Below the pieces are notes generated by a model. That model ran no database searches. It saw only the letters and a program-made list of their open reading frames with translations, and had not been told where the DNA came from. From Acidobacteriota bacterium (lineage in GTDB: Bacteria > Acidobacteriota > Vicinamibacteria > Vicinamibacterales > UBA2999), in contig JACPPO010000012.1 of assembly GCA_016190945.1 (NCBI GenBank), positions 1 through 44,490 on the forward strand: a stretch of DNA of 44,490 nucleotides, written 5' to 3'. The translations under genes and the position numbers were made by a program. Of the stretch, positions 31,995 through 40,497 are shown in pieces; the stretch's first letter is position 1, and every line of letters begins with the position of its first letter.

Positions 31995-32390
31995 ATGGAC
32001 GGCTGGCTTGGCGTAGTCATCATGATCGCGTTGGGCGTGGGGTTCGCCGCGTCTATGATCGGCCTGTCGCTTCTCCTGGGCCCGAAGAATCCGACGCCCG
32101 AAAAGCTCGCGCCCTACGAATGCGGCATGCCGGCCGTGGGCGACGCGCGCGAGCGCCACTCGGTGAAGTTCTACCTGGTCGCGATGATCTTCCTGCTGTT
32201 CGACATTGAGATCGCCTTTCTCTATCCGTGGGCCGTCGCGCTGCGGGACCTGGGCTGGGCCGGCTTCGTGCAGCTTGTCACTTTTTTCCTGATCCTGTCG
32301 GTCGGCTACGTCTACGTCTGGCGCAAGGGCGTGCTTGACTGGGGCCCAGCGGCACGCGTGGGGCGCCCGGCCGATCGCGAGGCGGCGTAA
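31995..32390 (+). CDS. nuoA: NADH-quinone oxidoreductase subunit A
   Basis: This small membrane subunit of complex I has 131 aa and three transmembrane helices, at about residues 5-25, 58-80 and 90-110. The loop NPTPEKLAPYECGMPAVGDA with the conserved E-C-G and the helix FYLVAMIFLLFDIEIAFLYPW are diagnostic. The loop cysteine contacts the quinone site region at NuoD/NuoH. The ATG at 31995 follows AGGG and GGAG; the open frame to 31965 only adds repeat-derived residues. It is the first gene of a 12-gene run, and nuoB starts three bases after its stop. The leader contains unusual short repeats. Confidence 0.95.
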   Translation: MDGWLGVVIMIALGVGFAASMIGLSLLLGPKNPTPEKLAPYECGMPAVGDARERHSVKFYLVAMIFLLFDIEIAFLYPWAVALRDLGWAGFVQLVTFFLILSVGYVYVWRKGVLDWGPAARVGRPADREAA

Positions 32391-32393
32391 CGC

Positions 32394-32879
<486 letters not shown>

Positions 32880-32892
32880 CGGGCGCCCGCCG

Positions 32893-33435
32893 ATGGATGC
32901 TCCGGCAATCGTCAACGCGCTCGGTCCGATCGTATGCGGCGCCGCCTACGAGGTGGGCCCGAGCGTGGATTTCGCCACGATTTACGTTCCACCGGATCGG
33001 CTCGTTGCCACGTGCACCGCGCTTCGCGATATCCCGTCGCTGCGTTTCAACGTGCTGGTTGAGGTGACGGCCGCCGATTACTTCCCGCGCGATCCCCGCT
33101 TCGAGGTGGTCTACCACCTGCTGTCGATCCCGAACCGCGTGCGGCTGAGGCTCAAGGTCCGCGCGACAGAGAAAGGGACGGTACCGACCATCCAGCGCGT
33201 GTGGCCTGCGGCGGGCTGGCTGGAGCGGGAAGTCTGGGACATGTTCGGGGTCGTTTTCGATGGCCATCCGGACCTGCGCCGCCTCCTGATGCCGGAGGAT
33301 TGGGAAGGCCACCCGCAGCGCAAGGATTACCCGGTCCAGATCCGGAAGGCGGCGCAGATCTACGAACCGCTCGAAGTCACCGAGGAAGAATTCAGGGCGA
33401 ACCTGGAGCGCGACCGCGTGAAGCGCGCGCACTGA
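32893..33435 (+). CDS. nuoC: NADH-quinone oxidoreductase subunit C
   Basis: This 180-aa subunit corresponds to the 30-kDa subunit, separate from NuoD rather than fused as in E. coli. Conserved elements are the VEVTAADYFPRDPRFEVVYH strand region, the signature EREVWDMFGVVFDGHPDLRR and MPEDWEGHPQRKDYP near the end. It helps hold NuoB and NuoD in the connecting module and has no cofactor. The ATG at 32893 is chosen because codons upstream to 32719 belong to nuoB in another frame. The gap from the nuoB stop is 13 bases, and nuoD follows after seven bases. Confidence 0.95.
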   Translation: MDAPAIVNALGPIVCGAAYEVGPSVDFATIYVPPDRLVATCTALRDIPSLRFNVLVEVTAADYFPRDPRFEVVYHLLSIPNRVRLRLKVRATEKGTVPTIQRVWPAAGWLEREVWDMFGVVFDGHPDLRRLLMPEDWEGHPQRKDYPVQIRKAAQIYEPLEVTEEEFRANLERDRVKRAH

Positions 33436-33442
33436 CCTGACC

Positions 33443-34624
33443 GTGGCCGAACTTCGCACGGAAACGATGACGGTGAACATGGGCCCCCAGCACCCCAGCA
33501 CGCACGGCGTGCTGCGCCTGGTGCTGGAGCTCGATGGCGAGGTCATCCAGTCCGCGACTCCCACTATCGGCTACCTGCACACCGGCATTGAGAAGACGGC
33601 CGAGCAGAAGAAATGGCAGCAGGTGATCCCGCTCGTGGAGCGCATGGATTATCTTGGCGCGCAATCGAACAGCCTCGCCTACGCGCTGAGCGTCGAGAAA
33701 CTGCTCGGCCTCGAGATGCCGCAGCGCGTGAAGGATATCCGCGTGCTCATCGCCGAACTGCAGCGCCTCGCCAGCCACCTCATCTGGCTCGGCACCCATT
33801 CGATGGAAATCGGCGCCGTGTCGATGCTGTTCTACGCGATCCGCGAGCGCGAGCTGCTCCTGAACATCAACGAACTTCTCGCCGGGTTCCGCTTCTTCCC
33901 GAGCTATATCCGTATCGGGGGCCTCCGCGAGGACCTGCCGCGCGGATTCCATGAGGCCGTAAACGCGTTTCTGGACCGGTTCCCCAAGAAGCTTGACGAG
34001 TACGAGGGGCTGCTGACGAAGAACGACATTTTTCTGCGGCGTACCGAAGGCGTCGGCGTGGTCTCGCGGGAGGACGCGCTGGCCTGGGGCCTGCTTGGGC
34101 CGATTGCGCGCGCCGCCGGCTCGGATTACGACGTGCGCAAGTACTTCCCGTATAGCGGCTACGAGACCTACGACTTCGACGTGCCGACGGCGACCGAGGG
34201 TGACGTGTTCGCCAGGTACCGCGTCCGCATGCAGGAGATGCGCGAGAGCGTCAAGATTTCCCGGCAGGCGATCAGGCGGATTGCGCCGTCGGGCGTCTGG
34301 GCGTGCGACGACTCGCGGGTGGTGCCGCCCCCGAAGGACAAGGTCTACACCGAGATGGAGGCGCTCATTCAACACTTCTTGATCTACTCGCAGGGATTCA
34401 CCGTTCCCGCCGGCGACGCGTACGTGCCGGTAGAGGGCCCGCGCGGGGAGCACGGGACCTATATCGTTTCGGACGGCACGAACCGCCCGTGGCGCGTCAA
34501 GATGCGGGCGCCGTCCTTCATGGCGATCCAGGTGCTGCCGAAGCTCATCCAGGGCGGCCTGATTGCCGACGTGGTGGCCGTCATCGGTTCCACTGATGTC
34601 GTGATGGGAGATTGCGACCGGTGA
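33443..34624 (+). CDS. nuoD: NADH-quinone oxidoreductase subunit D
   Basis: This 393-aa quinone-binding subunit begins at GTG 33443 and shows the family N-terminus TVNMGPQHPSTHGVLRLVLE with the quinone-contacting histidine. The segments YLHTGIEKTAE, ELQRLASHLIWLGTHSMEIG and RAAGSDYDVRKYFPY are all conserved, and the C-terminus VVAVIGSTDVVMGDCDR is standard. NuoD with NuoB forms the quinone reduction site at the base of the peripheral arm. Its stop overlaps the GTG start of nuoE (GTGA), indicating coupled translation. No anomaly was found. Confidence 0.96.
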   Translation: MAELRTETMTVNMGPQHPSTHGVLRLVLELDGEVIQSATPTIGYLHTGIEKTAEQKKWQQVIPLVERMDYLGAQSNSLAYALSVEKLLGLEMPQRVKDIRVLIAELQRLASHLIWLGTHSMEIGAVSMLFYAIRERELLLNINELLAGFRFFPSYIRIGGLREDLPRGFHEAVNAFLDRFPKKLDEYEGLLTKNDIFLRRTEGVGVVSREDALAWGLLGPIARAAGSDYDVRKYFPYSGYETYDFDVPTATEGDVFARYRVRMQEMRESVKISRQAIRRIAPSGVWACDDSRVVPPPKDKVYTEMEALIQHFLIYSQGFTVPAGDAYVPVEGPRGEHGTYIVSDGTNRPWRVKMRAPSFMAIQVLPKLIQGGLIADVVAVIGSTDVVMGDCDR

Positions 34625-35226
34625 GCTTTCATCCACCGATGGAATATGCGCCGACCCGGTTCCACAAGTCGGAACGGGAGCTGGCGGAGCCGGGCGGCGG
34701 CTTCACGTACACCCCCGAGAACCAGGCGAAGTTCGACGCCAACGTCAAGCGCTATCCGGCCGATCAGCGCAAGTCGGCCATCCTGTACGCCCTGTACCTC
34801 GCGCAGAACCAGCAGGGGTACCTCACGGCTGCGGCGATGCGCCATGTGGCGCAGCAGATCGGCTGCACGGCCGCCGAAGTGGAGGACGTCGTCTCGTATT
34901 ATACGATGTTCTTCACGAAGCCGGTCGGCACCTACGTGCTGAACGTCTGTCGCACGCTGTCGTGCGCGCTGCGGGGCGCCGAGCGTGTGACAGAGGAGCT
35001 GATTGCCACGCTCGGGATCAAGCCGGGAGAAACGGATCCGACCGGGACGTTCACGCTACTCGAGGTTGAATGTCTCGGCGCCTGCGACCGCGCGCCTGTC
35101 GTCATGGTCAACGACGACTGGCATGAGCGCCTCGATCCGGATCAGGTGCGCGTATTGGTCGACGCCATCCGCGCGCGGGGCCGAGCGGCGTTTTCGGGAT
35201 GCCACTTGCACAAGGAGAAAATGTAA
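34621..35226 (+). CDS. nuoE: NADH-quinone oxidoreductase subunit E
   Basis: This thioredoxin-fold subunit carries the 2Fe-2S cluster N1a. Ligands are visible as Cys110 and Cys115 (NVCRTLSC) and Cys151 and Cys155 (VECLGACDRAP), the expected spacing. The GTG at 34621 overlaps the nuoD stop; the TTG at 34612 and ATG at 34639 are alternatives. The N-terminus is somewhat longer than minimal NuoE. It is 201 aa. The gap to nuoF, 36 bases, is filled mostly by a perfect hairpin, the only such element between nuoA and nuoH. NuoE pairs with NuoF in the NADH-oxidising module, which normally also includes NuoG. Confidence 0.93.
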   Translation: MSFHPPMEYAPTRFHKSERELAEPGGGFTYTPENQAKFDANVKRYPADQRKSAILYALYLAQNQQGYLTAAAMRHVAQQIGCTAAEVEDVVSYYTMFFTKPVGTYVLNVCRTLSCALRGAERVTEELIATLGIKPGETDPTGTFTLLEVECLGACDRAPVVMVNDDWHERLDPDQVRVLVDAIRARGRAAFSGCHLHKEKM

Positions 35227-35248
35227 GGGCGGACCTTCAAGTCCGCCC
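35227..35248. repeat. intergenic hairpin GGGCGGAC-CTTCAA-GTCCGCCC between nuoE and nuoF
   Basis: A perfect 8-bp stem with a 6-base loop begins directly after the nuoE stop codon. The TTCA-centred design matches the hairpin at 6315-6337. Within an operon it could be a processing or attenuation site, or a mobile repeat. No T-run follows. Confidence 0.65.
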
Positions 35249-35262
35249 CCGCCCATCGCGCC

Positions 35263-36570
35263 ATGGCATACGAACCCAGTCTGACGAAGTACGTCGGCGA
35301 GCCGAATTCCTACACGCTCGATTTCTACCTGAAGCACCAGCGCGGTTATGAAGGCCTTCGAAAGGCGCTGACCGTCAAGCCCGACGATATCATCGAGCAG
35401 GTCAAGGCGTCCGGATTGCGTGGGCGCGGCGGCGCCGGATTTCCCACCGGCATGAAGTGGCAGTTCGTGCTCAAGGAGACGCCGAAGCCGAGGTACATCT
35501 GCTGCAACGCCGACGAAAGCGAGCCCGGCACGTTCAAGGATCATGTGCTCATGGAGCGCAACCCGCACCTGCTGATCGAGGGATGCGCGATTTCCTGCTA
35601 CGCGATCGGCGCCAAGGTCGCCTACATCTACATCCGTGGCGAGTTCCATCACGTGCAGGAGATCCTCGAAGCCGAGATCGAGAAGGCGTACAGGGCTGGG
35701 TATCTTGGCAGGAACGTCCTCGGAGGCGGATTCGACTGCGACGTCTACGTGCACCGCGGCGCGGGCGCTTATGAAGCCGGCGAGGAAACGGCACTCATTG
35801 AGTCGCTCGAAGGCAAGCGCGCGCAGCCGCGGATCAAGCCGCCGTTTCCAGCGTCCGCGGGCCTCTATCAATGCCCCACGGCGGTCAACAACGTCGAGAC
35901 GCTTTGCAACGTGCCGCTCATCGTGCTGAACGGTCCCGAGTGGTTTGTGGGCATCGGGCCGGAGAAGAATGGCGGCCCGAAGCTGTTCTGCGTCAGCGGG
36001 CACGTGAAGAAGCCTGGCGTCTACGAAGCGTCGATGCACACAACGCTGCGCGAGTTGATTTACGGCCACGCGGGCGGGATGCTCGACGATCGTCCGCTCA
36101 AGGCGATGATCCCGGGCGGGTCGTCGGTACCGCTGCTGCTGCCCGACCAGCTCGATACCCCGGTGAGCTTCGATCACATTCAGAAAGCGGGCTCTCTGCT
36201 GGGTTCCGCCGGACTGATCGTCCTCGACGACACGGTCTGCATGGTCTGGCTCGCGATGAACCTCCTCCACTTCTATCGCCACGAATCGTGCGGCAAGTGC
36301 ACACCATGTCGCGAGGGGTGCGATTGGCTCTTCAAGCTGCTGGCGCGGCTCGAGGCCGGGGAAGGGCGGTCCAAGGACCTGGATCTGCTGTCCGGCGTCT
36401 CGAACAACATCATCGGGAAGACGCTATGCGCCTTCGGCGACGCCGCGGCGACGCCCGTGCTGTCGACGATGAAGCTGTTCCGCGGGGAATATGAGGCACA
36501 CGTGCGCGAAGGGCGGTGCACGTTGCCCGCCGGCTGGCGCGCGACACACCCGACGCTGGTGGCGCATTAG
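35263..36570 (+). CDS. nuoF: NADH-quinone oxidoreductase subunit F (NADH- and FMN-binding)
   Basis: This 435-aa protein oxidises NADH through FMN and passes electrons to cluster N3. The NADH/FMN site is seen in GLRGRGGAGFPTGMKW (GRGGAGFPTG at 54-63) and CNADESEPGTFKD. The glycine-rich AGAYEAGEETALIESLEG is intact, and the N3 ligands are in ESCGKCTPCREG. Length is usual for the family. The ATG at 35263 has no clear ribosome site because the preceding space is taken by the hairpin. The next gene, two bases downstream, is nuoH. A nuoG gene would be expected here and is absent, so electrons from N3 have no locally encoded acceptor. Confidence 0.96.
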   Translation: MAYEPSLTKYVGEPNSYTLDFYLKHQRGYEGLRKALTVKPDDIIEQVKASGLRGRGGAGFPTGMKWQFVLKETPKPRYICCNADESEPGTFKDHVLMERNPHLLIEGCAISCYAIGAKVAYIYIRGEFHHVQEILEAEIEKAYRAGYLGRNVLGGGFDCDVYVHRGAGAYEAGEETALIESLEGKRAQPRIKPPFPASAGLYQCPTAVNNVETLCNVPLIVLNGPEWFVGIGPEKNGGPKLFCVSGHVKKPGVYEASMHTTLRELIYGHAGGMLDDRPLKAMIPGGSSVPLLLPDQLDTPVSFDHIQKAGSLLGSAGLIVLDDTVCMVWLAMNLLHFYRHESCGKCTPCREGCDWLFKLLARLEAGEGRSKDLDLLSGVSNNIIGKTLCAFGDAAATPVLSTMKLFRGEYEAHVREGRCTLPAGWRATHPTLVAH

Positions 36571-36572
36571 GC

Positions 36573-37598
36573 ATGGAGCTCAGATTCCTCGTCCAACTGG
36601 GAATCATCGGGTTCACCTTCTTCATGCTGATCAACGCGTCGGCGCTGCTGGTGCTGGCCGAGCGGAAGATCATGGGGTTCATGCAGCAGCGGTACGGTCC
36701 GTACCTGGTCGGACCGCACGGGCTGCTCCAGCCGCTCGCCGACATCATCAAGCTGCTGATGAAGGAGGAGTTGCGGCCCAAGGGGGCCGATAAGTGGCTC
36801 TTCACGCTCGCCCCCATGCTGTCGATCACGGCTGCGTTCGCGGCGTTCGCCGCCGTGCCGTGGGGCGCCGAAACGACGTTCTTCGGCTTGCTGGACGACC
36901 CGGTGAGCCTGGGGGTGGCCGACATCAACGTCGGCGTCCTGGTGATCTTTGCCATCACCTCGATGGGCGTCTACGGCATCGTCCTCGCTGGGTGGTCGTC
37001 GAACAGCAAGTACTCGCTGTTCGGCGGGCTCCGCGCCTCGGCGCAGATGATCAGCTACGAGCTGTCCTACGCCACGGCACTGTCGGGGGTGATTCTGCTG
37101 GCCGGGTCGCTCTCGCTGCGCGAAGTGGTCGACGGGCAGGCCGGCACGTGGTTCGGAGTCATTCCGCGCTGGCATCTCTTCCTCCAGCCCGTCGGTTTCA
37201 TCATTTACATGATTGCCGGCGTCGCCGAAACCAACCGCGCGCCGTTCGATTTCCCGGAGGCGGAACAGGAGCTCGTGGCTGGCTACAACACCGAGTACAG
37301 CTCGGTGCGGTTCGCCCTGTTTCCCCAAGCGGAATACATCAACATGACGACGATGTCCGCGGTGGCGACCGACCTGTACCTGGGCGGATGGCACGGGCCG
37401 TTCCTTTCGCCGGAGTACGGGTGGATCTGGTTTCTGCTGAAGGTCGGCGCGATCCTCTTCGCGTACATCTGGGTGCGGTGGACCGTGCCACGCTACCGGT
37501 ACGACCAGCTGATGCAGTTCGGGTGGAAGTGGCTGTTCCCCGCGTCGGTCATCAACCTGGTCGCGACGGCTGCGCTGGTGCTGTACTTCAATGCCTGA
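36573..37598 (+). CDS. nuoH: NADH-quinone oxidoreductase subunit H
   Basis: This 341-aa integral membrane subunit forms much of the quinone chamber and connects the arms. Family segments include LAERKIMGFMQQRYGPYLVG, QPLADIIKLLMKEE, GWSSNSKYSLFGGLRA with SYELSYATALSG, and the acidic loop NRAPFDFPEAEQELVAGYN, which contains the conserved charged residues at the quinone site. About eight helices are predicted. The ATG at 36573 lies two bases after the nuoF stop; the longer frame overlaps nuoF and is rejected. Its last eight bases overlap nuoJ, leaving no room for nuoI, which normally sits here. Confidence 0.96.
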   Translation: MELRFLVQLGIIGFTFFMLINASALLVLAERKIMGFMQQRYGPYLVGPHGLLQPLADIIKLLMKEELRPKGADKWLFTLAPMLSITAAFAAFAAVPWGAETTFFGLLDDPVSLGVADINVGVLVIFAITSMGVYGIVLAGWSSNSKYSLFGGLRASAQMISYELSYATALSGVILLAGSLSLREVVDGQAGTWFGVIPRWHLFLQPVGFIIYMIAGVAETNRAPFDFPEAEQELVAGYNTEYSSVRFALFPQAEYINMTTMSAVATDLYLGGWHGPFLSPEYGWIWFLLKVGAILFAYIWVRWTVPRYRYDQLMQFGWKWLFPASVINLVATAALVLYFNA

Positions 37599-38121
37599 GA
37601 CGCTGACCTTCTACGCGCTCTCGGGACTAGCGATCGGTGCCTCGGCGCTCGTGATCGGGCAGCGTAACCCGATGTACAGCGTCCTGATGCTCATCGCCTC
37701 GTTCGGCGCGCTCGCAGGTCTGTACATCCAACTCGACGCCCCTTTTGTCGCCGTGGCGCAGATCATCATCTACGCCGGCGCCATCATGGTGCTCTTCCTC
37801 TTCGTCGTCATGCTCCTGAATGCGCCGCAGGAGGACGCCGCGGAGTGGGATCGGTCGCACCCGCTCCGGCCGCCGGTCGTCGCGCGCTTCGGCGGGATGC
37901 TGGCCCTGCTGCTTGTCGTGCAGCTCGCGTGGGCACTCCTGCGCGCGGGTGGACTCGGTGGGCCGGTGGCGGGGCTGGGGGACGCGGACGTGGTCAGCTC
38001 GGTGCGCGAGCTCGGTCGGGTCCTCTTCACCGACTATGTTTTTGCGTTCGAGGCCACCTCGATCCTGATCCTGGTGGCGATGGTGGGTGCGGTCGTGCTG
38101 GCACGGCGGGAAGGCGATTAG
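37591..38121 (+). CDS. nuoJ: NADH-quinone oxidoreductase subunit J
   Basis: This 176-aa membrane subunit has five predicted helices. The conserved stretch RNPMYSVLMLIASFGALAGL and the third-helix signature FVAVAQIIIYAGAIMVLFLF, containing the pi-bulge-type glycine and tyrosine, identify NuoJ. The C-terminal part FEATSILILVAMVGAVVLAR is also typical. The ATG overlaps the end of nuoH by eight bases. It is followed by the only sizeable gap in the operon, 92 bases, before nuoK. No unusual residues were seen. Confidence 0.95.
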   Translation: MPETLTFYALSGLAIGASALVIGQRNPMYSVLMLIASFGALAGLYIQLDAPFVAVAQIIIYAGAIMVLFLFVVMLLNAPQEDAAEWDRSHPLRPPVVARFGGMLALLLVVQLAWALLRAGGLGGPVAGLGDADVVSSVRELGRVLFTDYVFAFEATSILILVAMVGAVVLARREGD

Positions 38122-38213
38122 TGGCATGGTCGCACTGCGGGCGCGGGGATTACAACCAGGTGCCGACGACGGTTCATGGGGCCCGCGTGAGGCCTGATGG
38201 AGGGCTCCAGTAG
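38122..38213. other. 92-bp gap in the nuo operon between nuoJ and nuoK
   Basis: Other junctions in this operon are 0-36 bases, so this gap is unusual. It holds no recognisable gene. Its end contains GAGGCCTGATGGAGGGCTCC, which partly resembles the GGAGGCCTGAAGGCCTCC hairpin of 6318-6335 and could be a decayed copy. The last bases, AGTAGGTG, precede the nuoK GTG and give a poor ribosome site. Confidence 0.35.
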
Positions 38214-38516
38214 GTGATCCCGTTGGGTCATTACCTGATCGTGTCGGCCGTGCTTTTTGCCATTGGCACGGCCGGCGTCTTCCTGCGCCGAAACCTCATC
38301 ACGATCTTGTTATCGATTGAGATCATGCTGAACGCGGTGAATCTGACGTTTGTCGCGTTCGCCCGCCAGTCCGGCAACCTCGACGGACAGATCGTCGTGT
38401 TCTTCGTGATGACGGTGGCGGCGGCGGAGGCGGCCGTCGGCCTCGCGATCGTGATCGGTCTTTATCGGCACCGCGAGTCGTTGAACCCTGACGCGTTTGC
38501 ATCGCTCAAATGGTGA
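38214..38516 (+). CDS. nuoK: NADH-quinone oxidoreductase subunit K
   Basis: This 100-aa membrane subunit has three helices. It begins at GTG 38214 with [20 protein letters not shown]. The helix [20 protein letters not shown] carries the conserved glutamate in the proton path, and the third helix region [20 protein letters not shown] carries the second glutamate; both are present. The C-terminus [17 protein letters not shown] is standard. nuoL follows after 19 bases from its GTG start. This is a MrpC-like subunit linking the proton-pumping module. Confidence 0.96.
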   Translation: MIPLGHYLIVSAVLFAIGTAGVFLRRNLITILLSIEIMLNAVNLTFVAFARQSGNLDGQIVVFFVMTVAAAEAAVGLAIVIGLYRHRESLNPDAFASLKW

Positions 38517-38535
38517 GAAACGCAGGTCACACTCC

Positions 38536-40497
38536 GTGCCGGCTCTAATCGCCCTGTTTCCGTTACTCGGCTTCTTAATCAACGCTTCGTTGGGGCGCCG
38601 CCTGCCGAAGACTGTTTCCGGCGGCGTGGCGTCGGCCGTGATGATCGCATCGTTTGCCGTGTCGACAATGACCGTGTGGCAGCTCGTCGGCCTGCCGGCG
38701 GAGCAACGCGCGATCGAGCAGACGGTGTACACCTGGATTGCCTCGGGCGACTTCGTACTCGACCTGAGCCTGCGGGTCGATCCGCTCGCCGCGGTGATGA
38801 TTCTCGTGGTCACCGGCATCGGGTCGCTCATCCACGTCTACTCGACCGCCTACATGCACGAGGAAGTGGACGGCGAGTACGCGCGCTACTTCTCGTATCT
38901 GAATCTCTTTGCCGCGTTCATGCTCGTGCTCGTGCTCGGCGCCAACTTCCTGGTGCTGTTTGTCGGCTGGGAAGGCGTCGGGTTGTGTTCCTATCTGCTG
39001 ATCGGGTTCTGGTTCAAGAAGCAGTCGGCTGCCGACGCCGGCAAGAAGGCCTTCGTCGTCAACAGGATTGGCGACTACGCCTTCATCCTCGGGATGGTGT
39101 TCCTGTTCGCGCGCTTCGGCACGCTTGATTTCCAGCAGCTGGCCGCAACCGTCGCGGCGATCCCGCCCGAAGCCGGCGTCTTCGGCGCGCTATCGATCGC
39201 CTCGCTCCTCCTGTTCATCGGCGCCACGGGCAAGTCGGCGCAGATTCCGCTGCATGTCTGGCTGCCGGACGCGATGGAGGGTCCGACGCCGGTGTCCGCG
39301 CTCATCCACGCCGCGACGATGGTGACGGCTGGCGTGTACATGATCGGGCGCAACGCGGTGCTCTTCAGTCATGCGCCAGAGACGATGCTGATCGTGGCGG
39401 CGATCGGGGCGCTGACGGCGCTGATGGCAGGGACGATTGGCCTCGTGCAGAACGACATCAAGCGGGTGCTGGCGTATTCCACGGTCTCGCAGCTCGGCCT
39501 GATGTTCCTGGCGATGGGCATGGGCGCATTTGGCGCCGGCATCTTTCACCTGTACACGCACGCGTTTTTCAAGGCGCTGCTCTTCCTTGGCTCCGGCGCC
39601 GTGATCCACGCGCTCCACGGAGAGCAGGACATCCGCAACATGGGGGGCCTGAAGCGGTACCTGCCGATCACGTACTGGACGTTTCTCGTCGGCGCGCTGG
39701 CGATTGCGGGCGTGCCGTTCCTCTCGGGGTTTTTCAGCAAGGACGAGATCCTCTACGAGACGTTTCACGAAGGGCACTGGATCCTGTGGCTGATCGGCGC
39801 GGCCACCTCGCTCCTAACAGCCACGTACATGTTCCGCCTCGTCTTCCTGACGTTCCACGGCGAGCGGTGGCACGACGCACCCTCGCACCCCTCGCACCAC
39901 GCACCCGCTCACCTCCGTGACGCCCCCCCTGCGATGGCGTTCGTGCTGATCGTGCTCGCGATTGGCTCGGTGCTGGCCGGCTACGTCGGCGTGCCGCATG
40001 CGCTGGGCGGTCATAACCAGCTCGCCGCCTGGCTCGCGCCGTCCTTCGCAGCGCCCGGCGCAACGGCGGCCGGAGACCCTGAGGTTTCAAGGGAGGCCGC
40101 TGAAGCGGCGGCGCTCGAGTTGACACTGATGGGGGTGTCGAGCGCGATCGCCCTGATCGGAATTGGCATCGCCGCCTTCATCTGGCTCAAACGCCGGGAG
40201 ATCGCCGCCTCGATGGCGAGGTATTACCCCGGCCTGCACCGGCTGCTGTTGAACAAGTACTACGTGGACGAGGTCTACGACGCGATGGTCGTGCAGCCGA
40301 TCCGCGTCGGATCGCAGGAGGCGCTGTGGCGGGGCTTTGACGTGCGCGTGGTGGATGGCGCGGTCAACGGGACCGGCGCCGTCGTGGCCGCCGGCGCGGG
40401 CGTCCTGCGCCAACTGCAGACCGGATCGGTGCGCGCGTATGCGGGGTCGATGTTTGTCGGCGTGGTCGTGATCCTCGGTTACTACCTGTGGAGATGA
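38536..40497 (+). CDS. nuoL: NADH-quinone oxidoreductase subunit L
   Basis: This antiporter-like proton-pumping subunit has 653 aa from GTG 38536; an in-frame TTG at 38497 would overlap nuoK and add charged residues, so it is less likely. Helix signatures include LFVGWEGVGLCSYLLIGFWF with the pumping glutamate, RIGDYAFILGMVFLF, HVWLPDAMEGPTPVSALIHA and a C-terminal lateral helix region ending with YAGSMFVGVVVILGYYLW. The ...NKYYVDEVYDAMVVQPI element is the usual anchor. A hydrophilic loop near residues 446-459 (HDAPSHPSHHAPAHLRD) is encoded by GCACCC repeats, a local expansion relative to a typical NuoL. The stop overlaps nuoM (ATGA). Confidence 0.95.
   Translation: MPALIALFPLLGFLINASLGRRLPKTVSGGVASAVMIASFAVSTMTVWQLVGLPAEQRAIEQTVYTWIASGDFVLDLSLRVDPLAAVMILVVTGIGSLIHVYSTAYMHEEVDGEYARYFSYLNLFAAFMLVLVLGANFLVLFVGWEGVGLCSYLLIGFWFKKQSAADAGKKAFVVNRIGDYAFILGMVFLFARFGTLDFQQLAATVAAIPPEAGVFGALSIASLLLFIGATGKSAQIPLHVWLPDAMEGPTPVSALIHAATMVTAGVYMIGRNAVLFSHAPETMLIVAAIGALTALMAGTIGLVQNDIKRVLAYSTVSQLGLMFLAMGMGAFGAGIFHLYTHAFFKALLFLGSGAVIHALHGEQDIRNMGGLKRYLPITYWTFLVGALAIAGVPFLSGFFSKDEILYETFHEGHWILWLIGAATSLLTATYMFRLVFLTFHGERWHDAPSHPSHHAPAHLRDAPPAMAFVLIVLAIGSVLAGYVGVPHALGGHNQLAAWLAPSFAAPGATAAGDPEVSREAAEAAALELTLMGVSSAIALIGIGIAAFIWLKRREIAASMARYYPGLHRLLLNKYYVDEVYDAMVVQPIRVGSQEALWRGFDVRVVDGAVNGTGAVVAAGAGVLRQLQTGSVRAYAGSMFVGVVVILGYYLWR
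39871..39912 (+). repeat. GCACCC(T/C)C repeats in frame in nuoL
   Basis: The sequence CGCACCCTCGCACCCCTCGCACCACGCACCCG encodes a His/Pro/Ala/Ser-rich loop of NuoL. The TCGCACCC unit is the same as in the second half of the SagB-type gene array at about 29510-29530. Confidence 0.65.
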
